Positions 46,471-57,579 of a stretch of 64,000 bases of DNA are shown piece by piece. The first letter of the stretch is position 1. Every line of letters begins with the position of its first letter. This DNA is from Monodelphis domestica (Eukaryota > Chordata > Mammalia > Didelphimorphia > Didelphidae). Made by a program: the position numbers and the translations under genes. The notes under the pieces were generated by a model. It had not been told where the DNA came from. It saw only the letters and a list, made by a program, of their open reading frames with translations, and did no database searches. The stretch is from the NCBI RefSeq assembly GCF_027887165.1, contig NC_077228.1, positions 208,122,777 through 208,186,776 on the forward strand. Reading direction: 5' to 3'.

Positions 46471-46500
46471 GAGAGGAGTGAGGATGTAGTGGAGATTTGA
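46200..46500 (+). repeat. Purine tract with (GA)n core
   Basis: Purine-rich over about 300 bp with a perfect (GA)n of about 81 bp at 46,384-46,464. It starts only ~140 bp after the exon 1 donor. Confidence 0.97.
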
Positions 46501-48155
46501 GTGAAACCAGATGTGGTGGGTCGACTGGTAGGGGGAGGGGAAGGAAGGGGTCTGTACCAGACTAAGAAAAAGAGGAACTCTTTGAGAAAAGTTTCCCCAG
46601 TCTCCTATTTGATCCAGTCTTAAGACCACCACCAAAGCCAGCTTCCCTTTCAGTGCCACTGGCCTCTCATCGAAAACTCTTCCAGTTGTAAAAGATCAAA
46701 GGAAGCTACAAAAGTCCCTAATGGAACTTTCTGGCCCAAACTGGTCGCTGGAGGAAGGATTTCTTCTCCTTCCTGACATCTCAGGTGTTTGTTGCTTCCT
46801 TTTCCTCATTTGTCTTTGAAGGGCAGACTGTGGAATGTGGCATCTCCATTTCTGAAATGGGTAGCCTGTCAGGGTCGTTTTGGACCACCAAGAGTCGAAG
46901 TCAGATTTGTGTGTATGTATGTGTGTGTAATTCACCAAATGGTATTTGTCCCTCCAGTCTGAAACTAACTTGGGCCAACTCAGATAGGAGAGCACTGCGT
47001 TTTCAAGGGACAGCAAAGTATAGGGGCTCCTACTCAGAAATTTTCAAAAGTTAGCATTCGGTAGCCAAAGGGGAAAATGCAGCGCCATGCCCACTGGTAA
47101 CCCCTAAATTGTCAGAGAGTGTTTCACCAGTCAGAATGGCTTAGGTATTATTTCTCAGAAGGGGGGGGGTGGCCTCGAATTTGAGTTTAACTAGGGAGTG
47201 GACTTGACTTGCAGACATCACCACTTGGCAGCTGGGAGCTGTCCTTGCCTTGTGTGTGACCCGGGCAGCTGGGACATGAATTCATCCCAGATTGTGCCAT
47301 TCCGAAGACTTGTTCGGTGGAGATCGAGTTGAAAGCGTGGCGGTGGGGGGCGGGGGAGGTGGAGAGAGTGAGGAACAAAATTGCTCACGTTCACCCAAAG
47401 CAGTTCCAACTTTATCTCCAGCTAGTCCTGTTGGACTGAATGTCGTCAGCCAATGCAAGCAGATTTTAGGATCCCGTTTGTGCTGCAGCCCCTAATTCCA
47501 TGATAAGGGTAGAATGGGGAGGGGAGAGTGGCTCCTACTGCCATACGCTTTGGGTGTGTGGGTATCTTTTTTTTTTTTTTTGGCAGCTTTGTGCTCTGAC
47601 CTCTCTGAGGTAGGGGGAGTGGAGGAGGGGGGTGGGGAAGGATGGCCAATCCTAGAAGCCCTGGAGCAGCAGAGTTAAAGCGCCAGGCCTTGGGAGGGGC
47701 CCATGGGCAAAATGCTGACTCTGGCTTTTTCCCATTGCAAGCATTTGCTGGATCTTCTGAGAGAGTCAAAAAACAAAACAAAAAACAAAACAAAACACCG
47801 GATCTTTTTGCCTCCCTCTCCAGCAATGTTGACTGACAGTTACAAAGCACTTTAACTTTTACATAGTTTAACATTTGTAACACTAAGCAGGCTTTAACTC
47901 TCCATTCCTCTTCTTTGTATAAAACATACATTGTTTCAAGATTCAGGGAGCAGAATAATGCTAGAGGTGCCTGTGGGGGTACGGAACCCAGCCCCTCTAA
48001 TATCGGGCTCTGCATCCTCCTTTGCTGTATCCCCTGCATTTCCCTCCATCCGTCAGGGTGCAGACACCCACAGATCTTTTCTACTGTGTGTTCTTTGGCT
48101 GTCTCTTATCTAATATAAAGATTTATACAGAGGGGTTCCTTCCATTCAATTCAAT
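46501..48155. other. MRC2 intron 1, unique sequence
   Basis: No interspersed repeat is recognised. A 197-codon minus-strand frame (47,446-48,039) lies here but has no recognisable domain. Homopolymer T is at 47,569-47,581. Confidence 0.5.
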
Positions 48156-48157
48156 GT

Positions 48158-48398
48158 GTCCATTCAGTTTTCAGTCTTTCAGACTCTTCTTGATTCTAAC
48201 TGGGGTTTTCTTGATAGATACTGGAGTAGTTTGCCATTTCTTTCTCCAGCTCATTTTACAGATGAGGGAACTGAGGCCAACAAGATGAAGTGACTTGCAC
48301 AGAGTCACACAGCTAGTGTCTGAGGTTGGATTTGAACTCAGAAAGTCTTCCTGACTTTAGACCTGGTGCTCTATCCATTGTACTATCAACTGCCCTCC
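48158..48398 (-). mobile_element. Mar1-like SINE
   Basis: 'cagactcttcttgattctaactgggg', core 'gatgagggaactgaggc', head 'ccattgtactatcaactgccc'. Confidence 0.88.
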
Positions 48399-48434
48399 CT
48401 TTCAATTCAATAAGACCTAGAAAAATTGGGAATA

Positions 48435-48615
48435 AAGGTGGCATAGTTAATGGAAAGAGCATTGAATTTAGGGAGGTGAGTCATCCAGACCCAAATGACT
48501 CCTTACCAGCTGAGTGATTTCCGGTAAAACAATTCAGCTGGGATTCAGTTTCATCTCTAAAGGGGAACGGCAAATAATCCACTGTGTAAGACTGCTATAA
48601 TGGTTGAATGAGACA
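48435..48615 (+). mobile_element. MIR
   Basis: 'gcatagttaatggaaagagcattg' head and 'ggttgaatgagacattagatg' end; the core is decayed. Confidence 0.6.
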
Positions 48616-48629
48616 TTAGATGAAAAGTC

Positions 48630-48775
48630 GGAAAGATCTTTAGAAGTCATCTTAAACAGCATCTTGATCATATAGATGAGGAAACTGAGGCTTGAAGAGA
48701 TAAGGTAACTTGCCCAAGGTCACACGAGTAGCCAAACTGGTATTTGGATCACAGATCTAAAACTACAGAGAATGT
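48630..48775 (-). mobile_element. MIR
   Basis: 'agatgaggaaactgaggcttg' and 'ggtaacttgcccaaggtcacac'. Confidence 0.75.
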
Positions 48776-48802
48776 GGCCATCTTACTTAGCCCCCTGGTA
48801 GC

Positions 48803-49255
48803 CAGGTGATGTTGTGGAGAAAGCCCTGGCCTTGGAGTCAGGAAGCCTTCAGTATGGGGCAGCTGGGTATCTCAGTGGATAGAGCACCAGGCCTGGATTT
48901 GGGAGGACCTGTGGTCAAATCTGGCCTCAGATACTTCCTGTGTGGCAATTCAGTTAACTCCAATTGCCTGGCCCTTGTCCTTCTGTCTTAGAGTTGTTAT
49001 TAAAACAGAAAGTAAGGGGGTTTTGTTGTTTTTTTTTTTAAGAAGCCTTGAGTTCAAATGTGATCTCAGATACTTACTATCTGTCTGATCTTGGGCAACT
49101 CATTAAATTTCCCTTAGTCTCAGTTGCCTCAATGGTAAAATGGGAATAATAAAAGAATCTACCTCCAAGGGTAGTTATGAGGATCAAATGAGATATTATT
49201 TGTAAAGGTCTTAACATAAATGTCTGGCACATAATAGGTGCTTAATAATTGTTTA
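48803..49255 (+). mobile_element. MIR split by a WSINE1-like SINE
   Basis: The head half 'gttgtggagaaagccctggccttgg' (48,811) resumes at 49,050 with 'gagttcaaatgtgatc', then 'caatggtaaaatgggaataat' and 'gatcaaatgagatattatttg'. It is continuous once the inner SINE is removed. Confidence 0.8.
48856..49041 (+). mobile_element. WSINE1-like SINE nested in MIR
   Basis: Head 'ggggcagctgggtatctcag', tail 'agaaagtaagggggttttg' and a T-rich end. It is flanked by GAAGCCTT at 48,842-48,849 and 49,042-49,049, a target-site duplication. The family's usual tail is shortened. Confidence 0.85.
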
Positions 49256-49409
49256 TTCAAGTTCACATAGGAAATAAGCCCCAGAAGTAGAATTTAAATG
49301 CAGGTCATCTGGCTTAATCAGTTCTGGTATCTCTTTCATTAGAATGTAAGCTCCCTCAAGGCAAGGAAAGTGTTTTTACCTTTCTTTGCATCTCCAGTGT
49401 TTAGCACAA

Positions 49410-49668
49410 ATTTGTTTTTTTTATTGAAAAATTTTATTTAATTAATTTGGAATTTTCCATAGTTATATGATTCATGTTCTTTCCCTCCCTCCTCCCACCC
49501 CCTCCCAAATGAGCAATTCCATTGGGTCTTACGTGTGTCACTGATCAAGACCTATTTCCATAGTATTAGTATTTTCACTAGGTTGATCATTTAGAGTCTA
49601 CATCCCCAATCATATCTCCATCGACCCATGTGATCAAGCAGTTGTTTTTCTTCTGTGTTTAGTGAAAA
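49410..49668 (-). mobile_element. 5'-truncated L1 inserted in L2
   Basis: T-rich end, then 'ggaattttccatagttatatga...gagcaattccattgggtc...atctccatcgacccatgtg' (L1 3' UTR). A perfect 10-bp duplication TTTAGCACAA flanks it (49,400-49,409 and 49,669-49,678). This is hallmark L1 integration. Confidence 0.9.
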
Positions 49669-49684
49669 TTTAGCACAATACCTG

Positions 49685-49962
49685 GTTCATGGCTGTTCAG
49701 CTGTGCCTGACTCTGTGACACTCATTTGGAGTTTTCTTGGCAAAGACATTGGAATGGTTTTGTGTTTTCTTCTGAAAAAGTATATGAGGTCAGATTTGAT
49801 CCCAGGCCTGGCACGTTATCCATCAAGCCACCTAGCTGCTCTGGCATTTCCTTCTCCCAAATCACTTTTACAGATGAGGAAACTGAGGCAAATAGGGCTA
49901 AATGATTTTCTCAGGGTCATACAGCTAGTCAGTGTCCAAGGTCTTCAGACCTATCTAGCTGC
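49685..49962 (-). mobile_element. Mosaic Mar1-like SINE
   Basis: A Mar1 copy ('gtgcctgactctgtgacactcatttgg' to 'catacagctagtcagtg') contains an extra SINE head segment at about 49,787-49,840 ('gatcccaggcctggcacg...aagccacctagctgctctgg'). It looks like one SINE inside another. Confidence 0.7.
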
Positions 49963-50024
49963 CTAGCACATATTTAATAAATATTTGTTACACAGCAACT
50001 CAAAAGATGTTAAGAACAAGAATA

Positions 50025-50195
50025 AGATTATTATACATGTAAAATCTATATCAGATTGCTTGCCATCTCAGGAAGAGGGGAAGGGAGCAAAGGAAGGAGG
50101 GTGAGAATTTGACTCAAACTTTTTAAAAATGAAGGTTAAAAGAATTGTTTTTTCATGTAATTGAGGGGGGAAATGAAATATTAAAAAAAAAAAGA
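50025..50195 (+). mobile_element. L1 3' terminus with poly(A)
   Basis: 'atatcagattgcttgccatctcaggaagaggggaaggg...catgtaattgagg' then an A tail. It matches the extreme L1 3' end. Confidence 0.7.
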
Positions 50196-50221
50196 ATAGA
50201 GTAAGTAATAGAACCTGAATT

Positions 50222-50418
50222 TTTTTTAAACCCTTAACTTCCATCTTAGAATCAATACTATGTACTGGTTCCAAGGCAGAAAAGTGGTAAGGGCTAGGCA
50301 ATGGTTAAGTGACTTGCCCAGGATCACACATCTGGGAAGTGTCTGAGGCCAGATTTGAACCTAGGACTTCTTATCTCTAGGCCTGGCTCTCAATCCACTG
50401 AGCCAACTAGCTGCCCCC
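50222..50418 (-). mobile_element. WSINE1-like SINE
   Basis: 'cttccatcttagaatcaatactatg' tail and 'gagccaactagctgccccc' head. Confidence 0.9.
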
Positions 50419-50424
50419 ATAACA

Positions 50425-50800
50425 ACTTATTTTTCAATGGCCCCTAAAGGTTCCTAAGCCAATTTATGGACATTATCTCCTTTGATCCTCTAATAGGGAA
50501 ACAGAAGCCAATCACTAAGAACCAGAGTGGCATGTCGAACCAGGACTCTGACTCTTGAGTTTCCACTACTATTCACTGCCTGATAACAGATCCTAAGAGG
50601 GCAGTGGTCAGAAAACACAAGGTGTGAGTGCCAGGATAGTGGGCTCATAGAAGCGTAGATTCAGAGCTTAAATTGACCCTGCCCACCTCTTCCGCCCCCA
50701 TGCACCCCTTCCAGGCCATCTAATCCAACCTCTCATTTTACAGATGACAAAACCAAGACTTGAAGAGTTTAAGTGACTTGATGGATGTCAGTGGTAGAGG
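50425..50800 (-). mobile_element. Two tandem MIR-type copies
   Basis: The first (50,425-50,580) has 'ccaatttatggacattatctcc...tgtcgaaccaggactctgac'. The second (50,645-50,800) has 'atctaatccaacctctcattttacagatgac'. Both are diverged. Confidence 0.6.
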
Positions 50801-51078
50801 TTTAGGGATTAGGAGGTTCCTGGGAGATTTGATGATGGTAAAATAGCTAACCTCCACCTGACTCCAACCTCACTTTCCTCCTCTTTATCCAATCTGACAA
50901 TCCTTGCTTATTCCTTCATCCTCTCACTCTCTGATCTTTCCCATCTCATCTCTAAACCCAGTGAACACTTCCTATTATGCCTCAGGGACATTATAGAGTT
51001 TGAATTATAAGCAGAATTAGCCTTGGTGTGGAAGGGATTAATACTCCAACTCTGGGAGCTGTAAAGCTATGTGTGACA

Positions 51079-51668
51079 CTGGTTTCAATAGGTGTGCCAT
51101 GAAATGCTGGATGTTATGTTATTGCAGATCAAATGAAAGTTACAAATAATTTTGGTTACTATAAACTCTACTTATACAACACATGTGGCACGGTAATTTT
51201 AGTCTCTAAAACATTAATAGAATTTGACTATTACATCTATACTTTGTTGTCATTTTATTTTCAGTTGTGTCCAACTCTTTATGATCCTATTTGGGGTTTT
51301 CTTGGCAATGATCCAGGAGTGGTTTGACATTTTCTTCTCCAGCTTATTTTATAGATGAAGAAACTGAGACAAATAGGGTTAAGTGATTTACCCAGAGTCC
51401 CACAGCTAGTAAATATCTGAGTCAGATTTAAACTCAGTAAGATGAGTGTTCCTGACTCCAGGCCGTCACCCTGTGCCACTTAGTTCTCCCCATATGTACA
51501 CACGAAACTCAAATTTTTCAAACCTTGAACTTGCAAACAACCCCAAAAAAATGGCTTCTCCTTATTGGAGAGAAACTGCATTTGTCTGAGTCTTTCAGCT
51601 CTTCCACCGTGTTGCCAACTCAGATGTTTGCAGCAAAGAATTCTGTGACATGAATTTTAGAACCACTG
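51079..51668. mobile_element. hAT-like element split by a Mar1 SINE (tentative)
   Basis: Left 'cactggtttcaataggtgtgcc' and right 'gacatgaattttagaaccactgg' look like inverted termini. The SINE at 51,250-51,488 sits between them. Confidence 0.45.
51250..51488 (-). mobile_element. Mar1-like SINE
   Basis: 'cagttgtgtccaactctttatgatcc', core 'gatgaagaaactgagac', head 'tgtgccacttagttctcc'. Confidence 0.9.
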
Positions 51669-51689
51669 GTATAGGAGTGAGATCAAGGA

Positions 51690-52010
51690 GGACCAAAGTA
51701 GTCCATAGTTTTATGGAATAGGGGGGCTTTTAGTTGAGCCACGATAAGATTAAGGGTGGGGATGGGGAATAGGAAGTGGAGGAAACCACATAGGCAAAGG
51801 TCTGGAAGTCAACATGAGTCTTTCTGTATTCTGGAGACCAAGAACACTGGCACCATTTTAGTTCTGGAGGGGAGGACTTATAAAAGGAAATTAGGTTGAC
51901 TAGGTAGGGTGCAGTCCAATTCTGGAGGCCCTTGAGGGCCAAGCTGAGGAGTTTCCTGCTTAATCAATGTTGCTGACTGACAAGGACATTTAGTAACTTT
52001 TTACTGTGAG
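51690..52010 (-). mobile_element. L2 fragment
   Basis: 'ggcccttgagggccaagctgaggagttt' near 51,927-51,955 is the reversed L2 ORF2 region. Confidence 0.6.
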
Positions 52011-52558
52011 ACTTGAGGGGGAGGGAGTCTCATTTTTTTTTCCATAGTTTGGACAAGGGCAGTTCTCAGAACTCCCACAGAGCACAGGCTCCTAGTTGGG
52101 CCTTTGTCAGTTGGCAGAGGGCATTTGGGTGGCTAAAGGCAGAGGGTGGGGGCGGTAAATTCTTTTTAAAAGGCATCAGGTATTTGTTGCTGCCAGAGCT
52201 AGCTGGGTCTTGTGTCTGGTTCAGGAAGGTTAATCTCATGCTTCCTTTCCTTGCTCCTTGTTAGTCACGAGTTCAATGTCTACTTAATTTTTTTTTAATT
52301 AAAAAAATAATCTTTCTTACCCTGGCCTGGCTGGCATGCTTGGTTTGAATAGCTGAATGGACCAAGCATTGTCTGGTTGAGGTGTCATTGTCTATGGTAG
52401 TTATGGGAATGCACTACCTTCTTCTACTCACTTGTAGGTGGCAAGAAGAGGAAGAAGTAGGAGAGTGTGCCCATTAGGATGAAACAGAACACATTTGATC
52501 CTTTATTTGTGCATTTTAGAGATATAAGTCCCAATATTGGTTTTTAAATGCCCATATA
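52011..52558. other. MRC2 intron 1, no recognised feature
   Basis: Nothing recognised beyond an A/T patch at 52,285-52,310. Confidence 0.5.
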
Positions 52559-52559
52559 G

Positions 52560-53130
52560 TGACTTTAGCAAATACTCATTCAACATTTGTGCAACATGCT
52601 GGCCATACAAAGAGAAAAAACCAAAAGCTCCTGCCCTTTAGGAATTTATGTTCTAATGGAAAGGATATAATAAAACACGAACATAATCAATTAACAAATA
52701 TTAATTAGCTTCTGCTATATGCTTGGTAATGTACGGATACAAAGTAAATTAAGAGGACACTGAGAGTGGGGGAAGCTCAAGGAAATTTTCACAAAAGGAA
52801 ATGGCAACCGAGCTGAGAAGGAAGAGGAAGATAAAAAGAAGTGGGAATGGGGGAGTGCATTCCAGGCATGGCTGATGGATAACTTGGTAAATAAACTTCA
52901 CCAAGGCAAAAGGCTGAGTGTTGAGTTTGGAGGAAAATTAGAAGTTCTGGTTGGCTGGAATTGAGCGGAATATAAAGTAAGTTTGGGAAGGTAGCCTAGA
53001 GACAGACTGTGGAAAGCCTTGAATGCCACATTGAATAGTTGATACTTCCTCCAATGAGGAACTAATGGAATCTTTTAAGTAGGAGAGGTTCATGATTAGA
53101 TCCACAGCTTAGAAGTTAATTTTGGCAACT
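52560..53130 (-). mobile_element. L2, long fragment
   Basis: 'cctgccctttaggaatttatgttctaatgg', 'gggagtgcattccaggcatgg', and 'tggaaagccttgaatgccacattg' follow reversed L2 order. Confidence 0.7.
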
Positions 53131-53149
53131 ACATATAGGGGATAAATTG

Positions 53150-53345
53150 AAGAGGGAGGATGGTTTACTGAGCATGAAGTGAGGAAGATACTTATCAGTG
53201 GCATGATCCTGTACAAAACACTTAATGCCTATCTCAAATTCCTCATCTGTAAAATGAGGGTAAAAATAACACCTCCTAGGGTTGTTATGAGGACTAAATA
53301 TTATTTATAAAGACTGAAAAACTTAAAGTACTAGATAAAAGCCAT
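53150..53345 (+). mobile_element. MIR 3' half
   Basis: 'ctcaaattcctcatctgtaaaatgaggg' and 'agggttgttatgaggactaaat'. Confidence 0.8.
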
Positions 53346-54895
53346 TATTACATTTAGTAAGGAAATAAGTAGATAATCACAATAGAGATAAGGATAGCCT
53401 AAACAAGGATCAAGAGAAAGGAGTGAATATGAGACAATCTAAATGTTAGGAAATCCCTCTGAGTAAAATTTCCCCCAAATAATGGCTTTGTTTTTTAAAA
53501 TAGAAAGACTTTTACCATACTTTTAGAGAAGCTAAACAAGCTCCGTTTGAAAATAGTTAATCCTTACTAGAATATCCATGTAGCTTTCAGTATATAGAAA
53601 TTCTTCTAATTTCCCTGTTCTCCCTAGCCCCTAGGTCTCCCTGGAAGGGCACAGAGATAGAGGGAAAAGGAAGTGACATAGTTAGTATGTGGATTTTATG
53701 TTAGAAATGAGAAAGTGGATCTGCTGACAAACCCAGGGAACCTTGTCTAATTCATCTCTGCTTCCCCTGAAGCCTCAATACTTTGTATATCTTCCACATG
53801 TGGTAGGTACCCCATAGGAATGTGTTGAGTGAATGCCTGAAAATTGATTTTAGATCCTTCTGAAATTAAGCGAATTGATCCCCTGCCTCATCCCACTGTT
53901 CTGTTTCTTGTACAAACCTCTAATGAGGGCTAAAACCTTTCATTCTTTCCATCTTTCCTTGAACATTTTAGAAGTCTATGGATTAAGAATTTGACAGGAG
54001 GAGTGTGATACAAAGGGGCTTGTTCTTGACTTCTGGGGGCACCATATTGCTAAAAGCCAACAGTTATCCTCTTCTAATGTGATTACCATTCTTGATTTTG
54101 GAATGGAAGTCTCTCTTTATTCTCACTCCCACTCTCACAGCCTCCAACTCCCATCACCTATTATGAGGGTGTCATCAAGATGACATGATGCTAGAGAGCC
54201 GTGACATAACTAGGTCAATTTTGAAGAGAGAGAAGGGCAGACACCATTCCCAGCTACTACAAGGGGATGATTACAATATGGTTTTCAATTCAAACCCTCC
54301 CCTTTGCTGTAAATGGCATTTCTTCACTTCCTGTGTCTGTGATGCTAGCTTCTTCCTAAAGATGGGGATGCCATCTTTTGTTTATAGAATAAACAGCTGG
54401 AAGGGAGCTTAGAAACCATCTATTTCATTCCTCATAAGAACCATAAGTTCTCCTTAATGCTTGGTATAGGTCGTTGGTGCTTGATCAGCTGTTGACTGAT
54501 AGGAATATGATGATTTTTATTAGTCTCTTATGGGTGGGAAGTAGTCATTTTCCCATGACTTGGTTCTATAACCATGGTCATAGTCATTCTCTCCTGCTTC
54601 ACTATGGCAGAGAGTGGAACCTGGGTTCTGAAGAACCTTATCAATGGAAGGCAGGTTCTAGCACACCCTTCCAAGCTGGAAAAGGTCTCATTCTGCACCT
54701 CCTGAAAGCCAAAACATCTGATATCCAAGAAGATCAGGAATCAAGGATCAGACCAGCTAAATGTAGAGAGCCTCCTCACCAGACTAGCAACAGATTTTAG
54801 ATTTTTTTCTACCCTGGTTGACTTTTTAACACAACCTACCAAATTTTTAAAAGGGATTCTGGTGGAAGAATCTCCAATACTAATAACTGAAGAAG
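53346..54895. other. MRC2 intron 1, unique sequence
   Basis: About 1.5 kb without recognised repeats. A 108-codon + frame at 54,474-54,800 has no recognisable domain or splice context. Confidence 0.5.
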
Positions 54896-54899
54896 TATT

Positions 54900-54990
54900 G
54901 CTTTGGGACAAACAAGGATTCAGTTCAGCAAGCACTTATACAATGCCTACTAGATACTGGGAATGCAAAGATCAAAACAAACTGCCCCTG
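54900..54990 (-). mobile_element. L2 3'-end fragment
   Basis: 'cagttcagcaagcacttatacaatgcctactag...tgggaatgcaaagatc'. Confidence 0.55.
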
Positions 54991-55299
54991 GAATACCGGA
55001 TGCTGACATTTTTCCTTCCATCTTGGACATGCATTAATATGCAGTAAGATGTTGAATGGATCTTATAAGTGCTGATACTCCTGATCTAGAGGATCATTTT
55101 GGAGAAGATTTGTGGGGTGGAGAGAGTACTGGGAAGAAAAAACATTGAAGTTGGCCACTTTTTCTTCTGATCCCAGCTCCAGGTCCTCCAGGAAGAATTT
55201 AGGCCTATGTGTAGCTGCTTGGGGGTTGGGGGGATGGAGTGTAGGGGAAGGTTGGGGCATAAGCCCCCAAGGTTTGTGAATCAACCACCTCCTTTAATA

Positions 55300-55445
55300 G
55301 GAGCTAATATTCACTATTAAATGATAGCTAATATTTAGTGCTTTAAAGTTTTCAAAGCACTAAACATGAGACATATTGTCTCATTTGTTTCTCATGACAA
55401 TCCTGATGGGCAGCTTTAGAGATAACCTGGAGAGGGTCAAGGGGT
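55300..55445 (-). mobile_element. MIR fragment
   Basis: 'ggagctaatattcactattaaatg...gtctcatttgtttctcatgacaatcctg'. Confidence 0.65.
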
Positions 55446-55451
55446 CTAAAG

Positions 55452-55788
55452 CAGGGACTCTGGAGCTTTTTTGTGTCATGGATCCCTTTGGCACTCTATT
55501 GACACGTATTGACCCTTATTTCAAAATAATGTTTATTTTATCACCTTACTTTGCTATTTATTTTATTTATTATTAAGAATAAATTATGTAAAACCACAAA
55601 GGAAATCAATTCTATAGAAATATATTTTAAAGATTATTTTAAATGCATAAAATAAAATATATAGAAGTACAAAGGAAATTCGATATGTGTATACACACAC
55701 ACACACACATATATTCATGCACCTTCTGAAATCTATCCACAGACATTTTGGAGAGAGTCTATGAACCCCAAATTGAGAAACTTTAGTC
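55452..55788. mobile_element. hAT-type MITE
   Basis: 'gcagggactctggagcttttttgtgtcatggatcc' to 'gtctatgaaccccaaattgagaaacttt', with an A/T-rich centre and a (CA)n at 55,692-55,710. Same family as 27,912 and 35,216. Confidence 0.6.
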
Positions 55789-56040
55789 TAGAAAGTTAAT
55801 AATTTGTTTGAAGCCCAAAAGATAATTTTTTCCACTCCTACCTTAAAGTTAGGATGATGTTAATTAATAAGGGAAAGAATGGCATAATGGTTCAAAGGTT
55901 CTCCCTGGAGATAGAATGCCTTGGGCTCCAGTTTTCTCTCTGTTCAAGTATATTGTATGATTTAGTCCCAGATCATTCTTTGTAAGTTATAGGGAGCTGC
56001 TGATCTGTACCCTTGAAGGGAATTTAGGTACCAACAATTC

Positions 56041-56232
56041 CTTTTTTTAAAACTGTTACCTTCTGTCTTAGTATCAATTCTAAGACAGAAGAGTAGCATG
56101 GACTAAATAATTAGGGTTAAATGATTTACCCAGGGCCACACACTGGGAACTGTCTAAGAGGTCAGATTTGAACCTAGGACCTCCTAATTACAGGCCTGGT
56201 TCTCTATCTACTGTGCTACCTAGTTGCCCTGG
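56041..56232 (-). mobile_element. WSINE1-like SINE
   Basis: 'accttctgtcttagtatcaattctaagac' tail and 'gtgctacctagttgccc' head. Confidence 0.9.
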
Positions 56233-56586
56233 GCCCTAAGAGTTCTAATGAAATTACGTGTTTGGACAATTCCCCACTACCCCTGAAAAATATTATAGAG
56301 GAATTTCATTCTTTTAACCTGTGAACCGCGTCATCCTTTGACCCTGCCTGCCTTTTGTTCTTCTCTAACCTAGCACTGGAGATTGAGGGGATTAGATTTT
56401 AGGGCACACTGCTGGACACATTTGGGCACTGAAGACGGGGAAAGAAAGTTCTGAATCATACTTAAGAGTGAATGGAGGACCTGGAGGGCTTAGGGGGGAA
56501 TTACAGTCTAATAGAGTTGTGTGTGAATCAGCGGAGAGATAAGAGTTGAAGGACCAATAAGCAAGAATGAATAGGACCAGTGGCAA

Positions 56587-56797
56587 AACTCCTCTGGAAA
56601 ATAGAAATACAAGAACTGTGGTTTGTGATAGAAATAAGACTCGCTGAGTAAATATAAGTTCAGATCTGGAAAGAACCTTTGAAACCATAAGAACTCTCCT
56701 AGAAAGAGGAAATACAAAGATGGTGGTTTATGATAGAAATATGATTGGGGCTGAGTATATGTAACTTCAGAACTGGAAGGGACTTTTGAGACCATCT
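56587..56797 (+). repeat. 105-bp tandem duplication
   Basis: Two imperfect copies, starting at 56,587 and 56,692. Both contain 'gtggttt(g/a)tgatagaaat' followed by 'cag(a/t)(a/t)ctgga'. They give overlapping minus-strand frames that are artefacts. Confidence 0.85.
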
Positions 56798-56839
56798 AAC
56801 TCAACCCTTTCATTTTCCTGAAAGAAACAAGGAAACACT

Positions 56840-57220
56840 AGCCTTCTTGCTTTCCCTTCCACACATTACTCAATCTCTCATTTCTGTCTTTTCATTGGCT
56901 GTCCCCCATGCCTGGAATGTTCTCTCTCCCCACTTCTTGGCTTACCTTCAAGTCAGATAAAATCCCGTCTTCTCAAGAGACTGTTCCTGCTCTCCTTCCC
57001 TGCTGTTTGCTGGTGTCTTCTCTCCAAAATTACTTCCCATTTTCACTATATCTATTTATCTATCTGGTATGTACACAATTCTTTATGTGTTGTTTCCCTC
57101 CATTAGAATGTGAGCAACTTAAAGACAAGAACTGGGTTTTTGCCTTTGTTTCACCACTGTTTAACACAATGCCTGGCACACAGCAAACACTTATTAAATG
57201 CATGTTGACTGGCTGAATGA
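56840..57220 (+). mobile_element. L2 3' region
   Basis: 'ggctgtcccccatgcctggaatgttctc', 'agaatgtgagcaacttaaagacaag', and 'gcctggcacacagcaaacacttattaaatg'. A 102-codon frame here is L2 sequence. Confidence 0.8.
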
Positions 57221-57382
57221 AGTAAGTCTTGACTTCATACAAGACTAGACTTGCCCAACTTCTTACAGAAAGTTAGTGATAGAGCTGGGTCTAGAACCTG
57301 GGAAAGAAGAGTTAAGAGGGAAGTAAAGAATGAGGTGGTCTCAGAAAGGGACAGAATGTGTCAGTGAAGAACATTTTGTCTG

Positions 57383-57579
57383 AGGGCCATCTAGATAGCA
57401 CAGTGGATAGAACCAGACCTGGAGATGGGAGGTCCTGGGTTCAAATGTGACCTCAGCCACTTCCTAACTGTGTGATCCCTGGCCAAGTCACTTAATCCCT
57501 ATTGTCTAGCTCTTACCACTCTTCTGTCTTAGAATTCATAGTAAGAAAGAAGGTAAGGGTTTAAAAAAAAAAAAGAATG
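57383..57579 (+). mobile_element. WSINE1-like SINE, full length with TSD
   Basis: Head 'gccatctagatagcacagtgg', tail 'ggtaagggtttaaaaaaa'. TTTTGTCTG flanks it at 57,374-57,382 and 57,580-57,588. Confidence 0.93.

Larger units (their letters stand above)
49330..49990 (+). mobile_element. L2 3' end hosting two later insertions
   Basis: 'agaatgtaagctccctcaaggcaagg...tgcatctccagtgtttagcac' is interrupted at 49,410 and resumes with 'tagcacaatacctgg' (49,671), then 'ctagcacatatttaataaatatttg' (49,962). Confidence 0.8.
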
